Notes: generated by a model from the sequence alone, not told the origin. DNA of 64,000 nt from Haloprofundus salilacus (GCF_020150815.1 NZ_CP083723.1:1922001-1986000); one strand, 5' to 3'. Shown: positions 1-8,885, counted from the first letter of the stretch. Program-made: numbers and translations.

Positions 1-660
1 CGGCCCTCCCAACCCCCGGCGCGCATCGAGGACGACCCGGCCGTCGTCGCTCCCCGCGACGCCGAAGCGGGCGGCACGTGGGTCGGCTACAACGAGCACG
101 GCCTGTTCATCGGCATCACGAACCGCTGGACCGACGCCGACCCGGCCGCCGACCGGTCTCGCGGGCTGCTCGTCCGCGAGGCGCTCCGGCACGAAAGCGC
201 CGAGGAGGCCGCCCGGTTCGTCGAACGCGAACTTGACGAGCGAAGCTACGATGGGTTCAACCTCGTCGTCGCCGACGCGATGGCGGCGTTTTGTTTCGAG
301 TGGGACGGTCGCCTCCACGTCTCGCAGTTCGACCCCGGCGTCCACGTCGTCGTCAACGTCGGATTCGACGACTCCTTTACGATTCCCTCGTTCCGCTCGG
401 AGGTCGGCGAACAGCAGGCCGAGAACGCCCGCCGCGTCCGCGAGGCACTCCAACCGGAACCTGGCGAATCTTCGGCGGCGTGGCACGACAGAGCGGCGTC
501 CGTCCTCGCCGACCACGAGTACGGCGTCTGTATTCACGGGGACTCGTTCGGCACCCGCTCGTCGTCACTCATCGCCATCGGCGAGGGCGGCGCGAGCTAT
601 CGGTTCGCGGACGGCCCGCCCTGCGAGACGGCCTACGTACGGGTCGAAAGCCACATTTAA
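1..660 (+). CDS. NRDE (TANGO2-like) family protein, 5' partial
   Basis: The reading frame is open from the first base and ends at TAA 658-660, so the N-terminus lies outside the window. About 219 residues remain. The stretch GGTWVGYNEHGLFIGITNR near residues 22-40 is the typical second conserved block of NRDE (Asn-Arg-Asp-Glu) proteins, related to eukaryotic TANGO2; the NRDE block itself would be in the missing part. The rest (YDGFNLVVAD, then a C-terminal ESxxAWHDR / CIHG..FGTRSSS block) fits the family. TANGO2 homologues are linked to heme or lipid handling, but the archaeal function is unknown. The family call is firm; no function is inferred. Confidence 0.85.
   Translation, partial: RPSQPPARIEDDPAVVAPRDAEAGGTWVGYNEHGLFIGITNRWTDADPAADRSRGLLVREALRHESAEEAARFVERELDERSYDGFNLVVADAMAAFCFEWDGRLHVSQFDPGVHVVVNVGFDDSFTIPSFRSEVGEQQAENARRVREALQPEPGESSAAWHDRAASVLADHEYGVCIHGDSFGTRSSSLIAIGEGGASYRFADGPPCETAYVRVESHI
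650..660 (+). promoter_or_regulatory. Candidate TATA element for the HTH gene
   Basis: The sequence CCACATTTAAG overlaps the stop codon of the preceding gene. Its centre lies about 24 nt before ATG 679 and about 65 nt before GTG 721. If it is the TATA box, transcription would start near 680. The mRNA would then either be leaderless from ATG 679 or carry a leader of about 40 nt containing GGAGGTG before GTG 721. Confidence 0.35.
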
Positions 661-720
661 GCGGGTCGCGCGACGTGTATGGTGTATGAACCTGAGCACG
701 CCCCAGACGGAGGTGTCCGC

Positions 721-1074
721 GTGAGCACCACGGACCTCGAATCCGACCTCACGGCGGACGAGCGCCGCGGACTTGAACTCATCCGCGAGACTCGGGGCAT
801 CCACCAGAGCGACTTCTGGAAGGAACTCGACATCGGCTCCCGGAAGGGAAGTCGCATCGCTGAGCGACTCGCCGAAACGGGTCTCATCAAGCGCTCGGAG
901 ACCGTCTACGATGGACACAACACCTACTTCCTCGAACCGGCGGCGCGCGACCTGAACTTCTCGCTGCTCATGGCCGGCGACATGCTCTCGCCGTATATCG
1001 GCGAGGAGGAGATAGACCCCAAGAGCGACGCGTTCTCGCAGTGGCTGATGAACCTCGCGTACGACGAGTACTGA
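721..1074 (+). CDS. Winged-helix/MarR-like transcriptional regulator
   Basis: A protein of 117 residues. Residues 10-70 look like a winged helix-turn-helix: an ERRGLELIRETRGIHQSDFWKEL helical stretch, a recognition helix around SRKGSRIAERLAETGLI, then a wing ending in a YDGHNTYFL strand. The C-terminal 40 residues are predicted helical (SDAFSQWLMNLAYDEY) and may serve dimerisation. I chose GTG 721 because GGAGGTG stands 8 nt upstream. An in-frame ATG at 679 would add 14 residues and would suit a leaderless mRNA from the TATA-like element at 650-660. Targets cannot be told from the sequence. Confidence 0.8.
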   Translation: MSTTDLESDLTADERRGLELIRETRGIHQSDFWKELDIGSRKGSRIAERLAETGLIKRSETVYDGHNTYFLEPAARDLNFSLLMAGDMLSPYIGEEEIDPKSDAFSQWLMNLAYDEY

Positions 1075-1107
1075 ACGCTCGCTCGGTTCGTGTTTTCGCC
1101 GCGGTCG

Positions 1108-1524
1108 CTACTGGGTTCTGAGATACATCGCCTTCGACGCTGGTCTGGTCTCCTCGAAACCGAAGCGCTCGTAGAAGCCGTCCACGTCGGCGACGAGGTT
1201 GACGTACGCGTTCGGCGGCGCGTCCTCGTCGAGGAACGCGACGAGTTCCTCCATGATCTTCGTTCCGAGGCCCTCACCCTGATGGTCGGGGTGGACGGCC
1301 ATATCCACTATCTGGTAAACGGTGCCCCCGTCTCCGACGACGCGCCCCATCCCGACGGCCGTCTCAGTTCCGCCCGTCTCCACGGCGAACGCGGTCGCTG
1401 CGAATAGCGTGTTCGGCAGGCCGCGCTCGGCACCTTCCGGTGACCGTGACGACATGCCGGCGGCCTCGCGAAGCGAGAGATACGTCTCGACCGACGGTAG
1501 CGTCGGTCGAACGTCGTAGTGCAT
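1108..1524 (-). CDS. GNAT family N-acetyltransferase
   Basis: A single-domain GNAT enzyme of 138 residues. The acetyl-CoA pyrophosphate-binding motif A is clear: VDMAVHPDHQGEGLGTKIM, matching Q/RxxGxG/A. A following VADVDGFYERFGFEE supplies the usual FYxxxGF motif B. The start MHYDVRP at 1524 is preferred over an in-frame ATG at 1566 because the first 14 residues of the longer version (MNRNRTPLSRCF) do not resemble a GNAT start. The substrate is unknown. The gene converges on the HTH gene and lies downstream of psmA on the same strand, with an 80-nt gap. Confidence 0.85.
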   Translation of the reverse strand: MHYDVRPTLPSVETYLSLREAAGMSSRSPEGAERGLPNTLFAATAFAVETGGTETAVGMGRVVGDGGTVYQIVDMAVHPDHQGEGLGTKIMEELVAFLDEDAPPNAYVNLVADVDGFYERFGFEETRPASKAMYLRTQ

Positions 1525-1603
1525 GCCAGAGAAACACCGCGAAAGGGGAGTTCGGTTTCGGTTCACCGCGGGAGGCGGGACGTCGATTACTCGACTTACT
1601 CGC

Positions 1604-2356
1604 TTACTCGGCTTCCTCGTCGTCGCTCGCCAGCAGGTCGTGTTCGGAGAGGTACGACTCGATCTCCTCGTTCGAGCGCTCGGTGTACTGCTCGGTCTCG
1701 ACGTCGATGGTCGCGAGACCGACGCCTTCGGGTTCGAGCCCCTCGTCGTTCGACTCGGCCAACGCCGACAGCGCGAGACCGATGCCGCCGTCGAGGTCGG
1801 TGTCCTCGGTGTAGTGCTCTTCGAGGTAGTCGCGGATGTCAGCGCGGTCCGCGCCGACCGAGAGCGCCTTCCACTCGTACGGCGTCCCCGAGGGGTCCGT
1901 CTCGAAGAGGCGGGGTTCGCCCTTCTCGATGCCGCCGACGATGAGCGCGACGCCGAACGGCCGCGCGCCGCCGACCTGCGTGTACTGTTGGATGTGGTCG
2001 GTGACCTCCTTCGTCAGCGACTCGATGCCGATGGCCTCGCCGTAGCGGAGGCGGTTGACCTGCGCGCGCTGGCGCGCGAAGTCGATGAGTTGCCGAGCGT
2101 CGGCGACGTGGCCCGCCGAGGCGATGCCGACGTGCTCGTCGGCCTTGTGGAGTTTCTCCACGCTCGACGGCTCCATCAGCGGCGAGCGACTCCGCTTGTC
2201 CGCCGCCAGCACGACGCCGTCGGCCGTTCGGACGCCGATGCTTGCCGTTCCTCGCTTCACCGCCTCGCGCGCGTACTCGACCTGGTACAGACGGCCGTCG
2301 GGCGAGAAGATGGTGATGCCGCGGTCGTACGCCTGCTGTTGCGCTTGTCCCTGCAT
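1604..2356 (-). CDS. psmA: Proteasome subunit alpha
   Basis: An alpha-type 20S proteasome subunit (250 residues), forming the outer gate rings of the protease. The N-terminal proteasome A signature is intact (YDRGITIFSPDGRLYQVEYA), followed by GTASIGVRTADGVVLAADKR and GHVADARQLIDFAR. There is no N-terminal catalytic Thr, as expected for alpha subunits. MQGQAQQQ at 2356 matches the usual haloarchaeal start and lies 5 nt after the rnp2 stop. A GTG at 2365 would overlap that stop but is less likely. The acidic tail (ASDDEEAE) is typical. It is the last gene of the rnp3-methyltransferase-rnp2-psmA operon. Confidence 0.98.
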   Translation of the reverse strand: MQGQAQQQAYDRGITIFSPDGRLYQVEYAREAVKRGTASIGVRTADGVVLAADKRSRSPLMEPSSVEKLHKADEHVGIASAGHVADARQLIDFARQRAQVNRLRYGEAIGIESLTKEVTDHIQQYTQVGGARPFGVALIVGGIEKGEPRLFETDPSGTPYEWKALSVGADRADIRDYLEEHYTEDTDLDGGIGLALSALAESNDEGLEPEGVGLATIDVETEQYTERSNEEIESYLSEHDLLASDDEEAE

Positions 2357-2361
2357 AAGTA

Positions 2362-2841
2362 TCACTCGAAATCGAGTTCCGTCGCGCCGAGAACGCCCGA
2401 GGGGAGGCGGACGCAGCGTGCGTCGTCGCGTGCGACCGCCGTCCGCTCGGAGCCTTCGAACACGACGTGTCTCTTCTCGGAACGTGCGGCCGCGCCGCGT
2501 AAATACCTTTCTTCACAGGCGCGCACGGTCCCAGAGACGCCCCGGACCCGCACCCCGATTTCGTCGTCGTCGACGGCGTCCACGCAGGCGAGCGCGGCGC
2601 GCGCCTCGTCGACGTGACCTCGGCGGACGCGGACGACTGCCTCGCCCGTCCCGAGGCCGAGTTCGAAGCCGTAGACCGTGAGGTCGGCGTCGGCGCTCCC
2701 GGCGTCTCCCAGCAGGTTCTGGGCGGCGTACCAGAGTTCGCGCTGGAACGCGCCGCGGTCGAACTCGGCGTCGGGCCACGTCTCGATGCCGACCGCAAGA
2801 TAGCGCCACCGCGGTCGGAGGTGTTTCGGCAGGTGCTTCAT
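2362..2841 (-). CDS. rnp2: Ribonuclease P protein component 2 (Pop5-like)
   Basis: A protein of 159 residues with the archaeal Rnp2/Pop5 start MKHLPKHLRPRWRYLAVGIE and a central block ending in the CEERYLRGAA motif. Rnp2 pairs with Rnp3 to activate the RNase P RNA for 5' maturation of tRNA precursors. It lies 11 nt after the methyltransferase and just before psmA. RNase P and proteasome genes are grouped in many archaea, so the context agrees with the call. The RNase P RNA gene is not visible in the window. Confidence 0.92.
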   Translation of the reverse strand: MKHLPKHLRPRWRYLAVGIETWPDAEFDRGAFQRELWYAAQNLLGDAGSADADLTVYGFELGLGTGEAVVRVRRGHVDEARAALACVDAVDDDEIGVRVRGVSGTVRACEERYLRGAAARSEKRHVVFEGSERTAVARDDARCVRLPSGVLGATELDFE

Positions 2842-2852
2842 CGGCGTTCGGT

Positions 2853-3494
2853 TCAGGCCGCCGACTCGCTGTCGGCGTCGCTATCGACGCCGAACCGCTC
2901 GGCGACGAGCACGCCCACCTGGTCGTGGACGCGTTCGACCGCGGTCAGCGCGAACCCGGCGTCGGTGAGGCAGTCGACGAGGTGGCCGACCGTCGACGGA
3001 TCGTCGACTTCGGGGCTGTAGAACGGCTCCTCGGGGTCGGGTTCGCCGAAGAACATCACGTCGCCGAGCACGAACTTCTGGGGTCCGAGACCCGAGATGA
3101 CCTCGATGGCTTCGCGTTTTTCGTCGTCGGAGAGGTGGTGCATCGCGAAGTTCGAGACCACCACGTCGACTTCGCCGTCGTAGTCGGGTTCGCGGAACGA
3201 CCCGCGGCCGAACTCGACGTTTTCTATTCTCTGTTTCTCGGCTTTTTGTTTCGCCTGCTCCATCATCCCCTCGCTGATGTCGCGGCCGACGACGCGCTTG
3301 GCATTTGGCGCGAGCGCCAGCGCGATCGCCCCGGTTCCGGTGCCCAAATCGAGCACCACATCGTCGGGACCGGGGTCGGCGTGGTTGACGACGAGCGACG
3401 CGCAGGCTTTGTACTCGTCGGAGTCCTGACTCTCGTCGTAGTCGGCGGCGATTTTCGAGAAGCGGGCGGCGTGTTCCTCAACCGTCTTCTTCAT
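2853..3494 (-). CDS. Class I SAM-dependent methyltransferase between rnp3 and rnp2
   Basis: A protein of 213 residues with a complete class I fold: motif I VLDLGTGTGAIALAL near residues 47-61, an acidic strand end around GRDISEGMMEQA, and NFAMHHLSDDEKREAI as motif IV/post-I. This pattern is that of UbiE/COQ5-like small-molecule methyltransferases. Its start overlaps the rnp3 3' end by 17 nt, so the two are probably co-translated. The position between two RNase P subunits suggests, but does not prove, an RNA-linked substrate. The C-terminus is Asp/Ser-rich (DSDADSESAA). Confidence 0.88.
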   Translation of the reverse strand: MKKTVEEHAARFSKIAADYDESQDSDEYKACASLVVNHADPGPDDVVLDLGTGTGAIALALAPNAKRVVGRDISEGMMEQAKQKAEKQRIENVEFGRGSFREPDYDGEVDVVVSNFAMHHLSDDEKREAIEVISGLGPQKFVLGDVMFFGEPDPEEPFYSPEVDDPSTVGHLVDCLTDAGFALTAVERVHDQVGVLVAERFGVDSDADSESAA

Positions 3495-4176
3495 ACCTGC
3501 CCCGTTCGACCCCCGGGGCTATGAACGACTCGGACGTTCGGTCGCGGTTTCGCGCGGCGAGGCGACCCCACTCGCGGAGTCCCGTCTCTATCTGGTCGGC
3601 CGAGAACCCGACTCGCTCGCCGACGGCGACGAGTTCGCGCGGCGCGCGCAGTTGGAGATGTGAGGAGGGATTCGCGCTGACGACGAACGGCACGTCGTAG
3701 TACTCGACGAGTTCGCGGAGTTTTCGGAGCGATTTGAGCGCCTGCACGCGCCGGCCGCCGTCGGCGCGGAGCACCCGCCGAAAGTCGAACTCGACGCGGA
3801 CGCCGTTTCGTTTCGCGGATTTTGCGAGCACGTGGTTGAAGTCGCCGCCGGACATCGGCCGCGACAGCACGTCGATTCGCTCCTGCTCGGTAGCGAAGCG
3901 ATTGAGCGCGTCGTCGCCGCCGCGAAGGATGAGGAGCGTCGTCTTCGGACGGAAGTTTCCGACCGCGCCGCTGGCCTGTTCGGGGCTCGCGGCAACGACT
4001 TCGACGGCGTCGACGACATCGACGTTATAGCGGTCGCTCGCGCGCTCGCAGGCGTCGGCGTCGGGTGTGCCCCGAAAGCGGACGACGACGCCCTCGAAGC
4101 CGTAGTCGGCCGCCGTACGGGCGAACCGCGAGGGGGTGCTGTCGCCATCGGGGTGCGCGTGGACCGCTTCGTACAT
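3478..4176 (-). CDS. rnp3: Ribonuclease P protein component 3 (Rpp30-like)
   Basis: A protein of 232 residues with an Rpp30/PHP-like TIM-barrel pattern: MYEAVHAHPDG at the start, GFEGVVVRFRGTPDA, LILRGGDDALNRFATEQERIDVLS, and a late FVVSANPSSHLQLRAPREL block typical of archaeal Rnp3. With Rnp2 it forms one of the two protein pairs of archaeal RNase P. It is the first gene of the leftward operon ending with psmA. Upstream (4177-4286) it diverges from a lipoprotein gene. Confidence 0.93.
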   Translation of the reverse strand: MYEAVHAHPDGDSTPSRFARTAADYGFEGVVVRFRGTPDADACERASDRYNVDVVDAVEVVAASPEQASGAVGNFRPKTTLLILRGGDDALNRFATEQERIDVLSRPMSGGDFNHVLAKSAKRNGVRVEFDFRRVLRADGGRRVQALKSLRKLRELVEYYDVPFVVSANPSSHLQLRAPRELVAVGERVGFSADQIETGLREWGRLAARNRDRTSESFIAPGVERGRYEEDG

Positions 4177-4286
4177 CGTCTGTTATCGTTATCGTCGTAG
4201 TGGGTGCTTGTCGGTTTCGACACGGAGGACGGTGAGTTTCCAGCGACCAGAGATGCGTTGAAATACACACATCATGATAGTTCGAC

Positions 4287-4805
4287 ATGAAGCGCCGCGA
4301 AGCCCTATCTGCAATCAGCGTCTGCGTAACGACGCTCCTTGCGGGTTGTCTCGGTGATGGTGTCTTCGGCCCCGAAGAGGGCTGTCCCGACCTGAACATC
4401 GAAAACGAACGCACCTACGAACAGCGTGACGTGGGTGTGCTCGACGACAACGGAGTCGTTCTCGTCTCCTCGCGTGACGGCGTCGGCCGACTCGACGACC
4501 GTCAGTTCACCGACGAGGACGACGAGTGGGTGAACGAGACCGACTTCAGTACCGAGGTGCTGGTCGGCTTCAGTCATACCGGCGGTGGCAACGTGCGGGA
4601 CTTCGAGCCGGGGATACTGGGCGTCGAAGAGAGGCCCGACCGGACCGTTCGAATCTATAGCTGCATTGAAGAACTGAGGCCGGGCGACGTCGCGTTCGTC
4701 TACACCGCGCTGCTCCGCGTTCGGTACGAGGACAAACCACCGACGCGCGCGACGCTCTCACACTGGACGGAAGGTGAGAAGGTGACCTACACGACTGGCG
4801 AGTAG
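4287..4805 (+). CDS. Haloarchaeal lipoprotein of unknown function
   Basis: A protein of 172 residues. The N-terminus carries a twin-arginine-like start (MKRREALSAIS) and a lipobox LLAGC with the lipidation Cys at residue 21, so it is probably a membrane-anchored surface protein. The mature part is acidic, with no domain I recognise. One Cys pair candidate (ENERTYEQ region Cys at about 33 and YSCIEEL) could form a disulphide. ATG 4287 is the only start that retains the signal peptide. Function is unknown. Confidence 0.75.
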   Translation: MKRREALSAISVCVTTLLAGCLGDGVFGPEEGCPDLNIENERTYEQRDVGVLDDNGVVLVSSRDGVGRLDDRQFTDEDDEWVNETDFSTEVLVGFSHTGGGNVRDFEPGILGVEERPDRTVRIYSCIEELRPGDVAFVYTALLRVRYEDKPPTRATLSHWTEGEKVTYTTGE

Positions 4806-5125
4806 CGAGTGTTAGGAAATCGGCGAATCGTGGTAACGAGGTTGCAACGCTGTTTGTCGTCTCTATCACGGCTCAGACAGTTTCTGCGGGAGCTACAAAC
4901 CGCTACGGAGCTCTGGAGTGAATCGGAATTTGCCGAGCGAGTCAAATACGACTGCAGAGCGCACCGAGAGACCACACTGCCCATACCTCGGTCCTCCCCA
5001 ACCTCGCGGTTGACATAAACGCCAGCCGCTCCACCGGAAGGGCGAAGCCCTTTCGAGCCTGCACTCACTTCGTTCGCGCAGACGCCACAGAGGGCGCTCC
5101 CGCCATGCGCCGCCGCAAATATCCT
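4806..5125 (+). other. Intergenic stretch with no supported gene
   Basis: These 320 bases lie between the lipoprotein gene and the folCP 3' end. Open frames of 69 codons (+) and 93 codons (-) exist but show no start context, no acidic bias and no domain. The base composition is less GC-rich than the flanks. The part near 5030-5100 has local inverted symmetry (GGAAGGGCGAAGCCCTTTC around 5036-5054). It could be a decayed element or the downstream region of both genes; I cannot decide. Confidence 0.4.
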
Positions 5126-7606
5126 TTATTCGAACCGTCTCGGATTCTTCATCGCCTCCGCGACCCGAACCGCCGCGACGTTCTCGGGCACGTCGTGGAC
5201 GCGGACGATGTCCGCGCTGCGTTCGACGGCCAGCGCGGTTCCCGCGACGGTTGCGTCGAGGTTGTCACCCGCCTCCTGTCCGACGAGTTCGAACATCGAC
5301 TTGTGCGAGTGGCCGACGAGAATTGGACAGCCGAGCGCCTCGAACTCGGAGAGTCGAGACAGGAGTTCGAAGTTCTCGGACTTCGACTTCCCGAAGCCGA
5401 GACCCGGGTCGACGATGACGCGTTCTCTCGGGATACCAGCCTTCTCGGCCAGCAGCACGCGCTCGTTCAGTTCCTCGACGACGTCCTCGACCACGTCGTC
5501 GTACTCCACATTCCTGTCGGGGACGACGGGTGCGTCGATGCTGTGCATGACGATGACCGGAACCTCTCGCTCGGCGGCGAGAAACCGCATCTCCGGGTCT
5601 TCGAGACCGGTCACGTCGTTGAGGATGTCCGCGCCCGCGTCGAGCGCAGCCCGGCCGACTTCCGCCCGCCGCGTGTCGACGGAGATGGCCACGTCGAGGT
5701 CCGAAATCGCCTCGATAACCGGGACGACTCGTTGGATTTCGTCTTCGACCGATACGGGGTCCGCGCCGGGGCGGGTGCTCTCGCCGCCCACGTCGACGAT
5801 GTCCGCGCCCGCCTTGACCATCGCCTGTGCTTGGGCGACGGCGGCGTCGGCGTCGAAGAACTCGCCGCCGTCGTGGAAGGAATCGGGCGTCACGTTCAGA
5901 ATCCCCATCACCGACGCGCGCTCCTCCCACGGGTAGCCGTGTCGGGCGCGGGACGACTCGCTGCCGAGTTCGAGACGCTCGCGGAGCTCCCTCGCGACCT
6001 GCGAGAGACCGTACGGATGGTCGTCGAGTCCGTCGAGCAGGCGCTCGAACTGGTCGAACGTTCCGGCGAGCACTACGTCCTGTAGTTCGCCGTCGCTTCC
6101 GAGACCCGCGGCGACGCACTCGCCGCCGAGACGACCCATCTCGGTTTCGAGCGCCCGCGCCTGTCGATCTTCGACCTGCGTCTTCACGACGCGGTGGACG
6201 ATGTCGTCGCGTTCGGCGTCGACCCGTTCGGGCGTCGCACCGGCGCGCTCCAGCGTCGTCCGCGCGTCAGTCGGCGAGTCGACTCTCTTCGGAATCTGCA
6301 GTCGCGTCCAGCGCCGCCGCGCCTCCGCGACGCAGAACAGCGAGCCGGTGAGGAGCACGCAGTCGTCTGGACCGGCGCGCTCGAGCGCGCTCGACAGCGC
6401 GTCGGTGACGGCGTCGACGCTCTCGACCGTCTCGACGCCCGCGCGCTCGAAGACGCGCGCGAGGATTTCGGGGTCCTCTGCTCGACTAAGGTCCGGCCTG
6501 CACGTCGTCACCGAGTCGGGCGTCGGCAGCGCGGCGGCCATCTCGCGGTGGTTCTTGTCGTGCATTGCGCCGAAGGCGAGGTGGAGGTTCTCGTAGTCGA
6601 ATTCGGAGAGGACGGCGGCGAGTTCGACGAACGCACCCGGGTTGTGCGCGCCGTCGAGGACGACCATCGGATCTCGTTGCATCACCTCGAATCTGCCAGG
6701 CCAGTGGGCGTTGCGGAGGCCGCGGGCGACCGTCTCCGCGTCGAGTTCGACGTCGACCTCGTCGGCCGCCTGTCGAGCGAGCGCGACGGCGACGCCCGCG
6801 TTCTTCGCCTGGTACGCGCCGAGCATCGGTACTCGAGCCTCGACTGCGAGGGAATCCCAGTCCGTCGAGACGGCGACGACGGACTCGGTGTGGTTGACGC
6901 GGCCCTCGTAGCTCACTCGAACGTCGGGATCGGCGGGCGCGTCCGAGTCGTTCGGATCGGCGACGGTGAGTACGTCGCCGGCCTGCGCGCGGACGGCGTC
7001 GAGCGCGTCGCCCGTCGCGGCGGTGACCAGCGGTCGGTCGGCGGGCGCGACGTGGGCTTTCGTCGTCGCGATCTCCTCGATGGTGTCGCCGAGCACCGCC
7101 GTGTGTTCGAGCGTGACGTTCGTGACGGCGCTGGCGACGGGGTCGACGACGCTCGTCGCGTCGAGTTCTCCGCCCATCCCGACTTCGAGAACCGCGATAT
7201 CGACGTCGCTGCGGCCGAAGTACCAGAGGCCGAGCGCCGTGACGGTCTCGAAGAAGGTGAGCGGTTCCCCAGCGGCCGCGCGGTCGACTAAATACGGCTT
7301 GGCCTCGGCGACGAACTCGCAGAGCGCGGACTCGGTCATCTTCCGTCCGTCGACGCGGACGCGTTCGCGAAGCGAGTCGAAGTGCGGCGAGGTGTAGAGA
7401 CCGACGTTGCATCCCGCCTCCCGGAGCGTCGACTCCACCATCCGCGCGGTGCTGCCTTTCCCGTTCGACCCCGCGACCTGGACGAAACGGACATCCTCGT
7501 GGGGGTCGCCGAGGTGGTCGAGCAGCGCCCGGACCGACTCGGTCCCGGGCTTTACCTGAAAGCGGCGGAGGTCGAAGAGAAAGTTCGCCGCCTCGTAGTA
7601 CTCCAT
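5126..7606 (-). CDS. folCP: Bifunctional folylpolyglutamate synthase / dihydropteroate synthase fusion
   Basis: A protein of 826 residues joining two folate enzymes. Residues 1 to about 420 are FolC-like (Mur ligase fold): the P-loop VAGSNGKGSTARM at 44-56, ESTLREAGCNVGLYTSPHF, and HWPGRFEVMQRDP. From about residue 565 a full dihydropteroate synthase follows: MGILNVTPDSFHDGGEFF, VDVGGESTRPGADPV, ILNDVTG, VDPGLGFGK and VGHSHKSMF. It would join pABA to the pterin pyrophosphate and then add glutamates. MEYYEAANFLFDLRRF at 7606 is the family start; the frame stays open upstream to 7780 but those residues are not acidic and look non-coding. It is divergent from mscS. Confidence 0.95.
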   Translation of the reverse strand: MEYYEAANFLFDLRRFQVKPGTESVRALLDHLGDPHEDVRFVQVAGSNGKGSTARMVESTLREAGCNVGLYTSPHFDSLRERVRVDGRKMTESALCEFVAEAKPYLVDRAAAGEPLTFFETVTALGLWYFGRSDVDIAVLEVGMGGELDATSVVDPVASAVTNVTLEHTAVLGDTIEEIATTKAHVAPADRPLVTAATGDALDAVRAQAGDVLTVADPNDSDAPADPDVRVSYEGRVNHTESVVAVSTDWDSLAVEARVPMLGAYQAKNAGVAVALARQAADEVDVELDAETVARGLRNAHWPGRFEVMQRDPMVVLDGAHNPGAFVELAAVLSEFDYENLHLAFGAMHDKNHREMAAALPTPDSVTTCRPDLSRAEDPEILARVFERAGVETVESVDAVTDALSSALERAGPDDCVLLTGSLFCVAEARRRWTRLQIPKRVDSPTDARTTLERAGATPERVDAERDDIVHRVVKTQVEDRQARALETEMGRLGGECVAAGLGSDGELQDVVLAGTFDQFERLLDGLDDHPYGLSQVARELRERLELGSESSRARHGYPWEERASVMGILNVTPDSFHDGGEFFDADAAVAQAQAMVKAGADIVDVGGESTRPGADPVSVEDEIQRVVPVIEAISDLDVAISVDTRRAEVGRAALDAGADILNDVTGLEDPEMRFLAAEREVPVIVMHSIDAPVVPDRNVEYDDVVEDVVEELNERVLLAEKAGIPRERVIVDPGLGFGKSKSENFELLSRLSEFEALGCPILVGHSHKSMFELVGQEAGDNLDATVAGTALAVERSADIVRVHDVPENVAAVRVAEAMKNPRRFE

Positions 7607-7778
7607 GCATCGTCCGAGTTTGCGACTCCGCTTAGGCCTATCGGACCGTCTACTGCGGGTTCCCGGATTCGCTGTACGGCAGTCGTAACGCGGCTTCGTC
7701 TCGGCAGTCGGCAGCGACCTTGTCAATACCAGCAGCCGAGATATCCGTCCAAACCCGGTATCTCCGGTCAAGACTTTC

Positions 7779-8885
7779 ATGAGTTACGTTGTGTTTTCGC
7801 TGCTCGACATCGGTGTGGTGATGGCGTTCGCCGACTGGTCGCCGTCGGCGCAGACCCTCGCCGTCGCCGTCGCGTTCTTCGTTGCGTTCTTCGCCATCAA
7901 TCGATTGAAGCCGATAGTCGAGAAGCGCTACGATTCGGACATCGCCGAGATGGTGATGGTGACGTTTCTCGTCGCCGACCTCGCGGTGGCAGTGCTGGCG
8001 CTGGCGACTGTCTGGAACCTCGTCGTCGTCTTCGACGTGCTTGCGCAGGCGATTTTGGTCGATCGGTGGACGGCGGTCAGACAGGTCGTGAGCGTGGCGG
8101 TGCTCGCGACGGCGTATCTCGTCGTCCGGTTGGTCAACCGTTCTATCGACCGGTTGGCGGGCGCGGACGCGCTGACGAAACACCAGAGCGAAGTTGCCTA
8201 CCACGTCACCAACGTCGGCATCTTCGCGTTCGGTATCGCCGTACTACTGTATCTCTGGGGCATCAAACTCGGGAACCTGTTTATCGGCGCGGGCGTCGCC
8301 AGCGCCGTCGTCGGCCTCGCCGCCCGCGAGACGCTCGCAGCGATAATCGCGGGGTTCGTCCTCCTGCTCTCGCGGCCGTTCCGCGCGGGCGACTGGGTGG
8401 AAGTCGACGGCCGGTCCGGCATCGTCGAAGACATCACCATCATCAACACGAAACTGCGGACGTACAGCGACGAACACCTCCTCGTCCCGAACGACCACAT
8501 CACGAACAACCAGTTGATGAACTACTCGCGCAGCGACCGTCTCCGCATCGAACTGGAAATCGGCGTCGACTACGACGCCGACCTCTCGCAGGCGCAGGAG
8601 GTCGCGGAGTCGGCGATGAAGGAGATAGATATCGTCCGCGACGTACCTTCGCCGCGGGCCGTTCCCGACGAGTTCGGCGCCTCGTCTATCGTACTCGAGC
8701 TCCGATTCTGGATCGGCGAACCGACGATGCGTCGGAAGTGGCAGGCGAAGGGGTCGGTCATAGAGGCGGTGAAGACAGCCTACGAGGAGGCGGAGATCTC
8801 GATTCCGTTCCCGCAGCGGGTTCACTCTCCACGAAACGGCTCTCCGGCACAGTCGTCGGAGGTCACCGCTCACACCGACGACTGA
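7779..8885 (+). CDS. MscS-family mechanosensitive ion channel
   Basis: A protein of 368 residues. Hydrophobic segments lie at about residues 26-44, 60-90 and 105-125; the pore-lining TM3 is at about 155-185 (IGAGVASAVVGLAARETLAAIIAG, rich in Gly and Ala as in MscS). The beta domain follows with FRAGDWVEVDGRSGIVEDITIINTKLRT, then VPNDHITNNQLMNYS. The cytoplasmic part runs to about 335 with a short acidic tail. It should release solutes on hypo-osmotic shock. ATG 7779 may be the start; an internal ATG 42 nt downstream (MAFADWS) is an alternative. Confidence 0.92.
   Translation: MSYVVFSLLDIGVVMAFADWSPSAQTLAVAVAFFVAFFAINRLKPIVEKRYDSDIAEMVMVTFLVADLAVAVLALATVWNLVVVFDVLAQAILVDRWTAVRQVVSVAVLATAYLVVRLVNRSIDRLAGADALTKHQSEVAYHVTNVGIFAFGIAVLLYLWGIKLGNLFIGAGVASAVVGLAARETLAAIIAGFVLLLSRPFRAGDWVEVDGRSGIVEDITIINTKLRTYSDEHLLVPNDHITNNQLMNYSRSDRLRIELEIGVDYDADLSQAQEVAESAMKEIDIVRDVPSPRAVPDEFGASSIVLELRFWIGEPTMRRKWQAKGSVIEAVKTAYEEAEISIPFPQRVHSPRNGSPAQSSEVTAHTDD

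Noticed and set aside
4809-5018. 69-codon frame after the lipoprotein gene
   Set aside because: It has no start signal, no acidic bias and no similarity. It is left as intergenic.
7607-7780. 58-residue extension of FolCP
   Set aside because: The residues are basic and Arg-rich, without similarity, and would run almost to the mscS start. MEYYEAANF is the family start.
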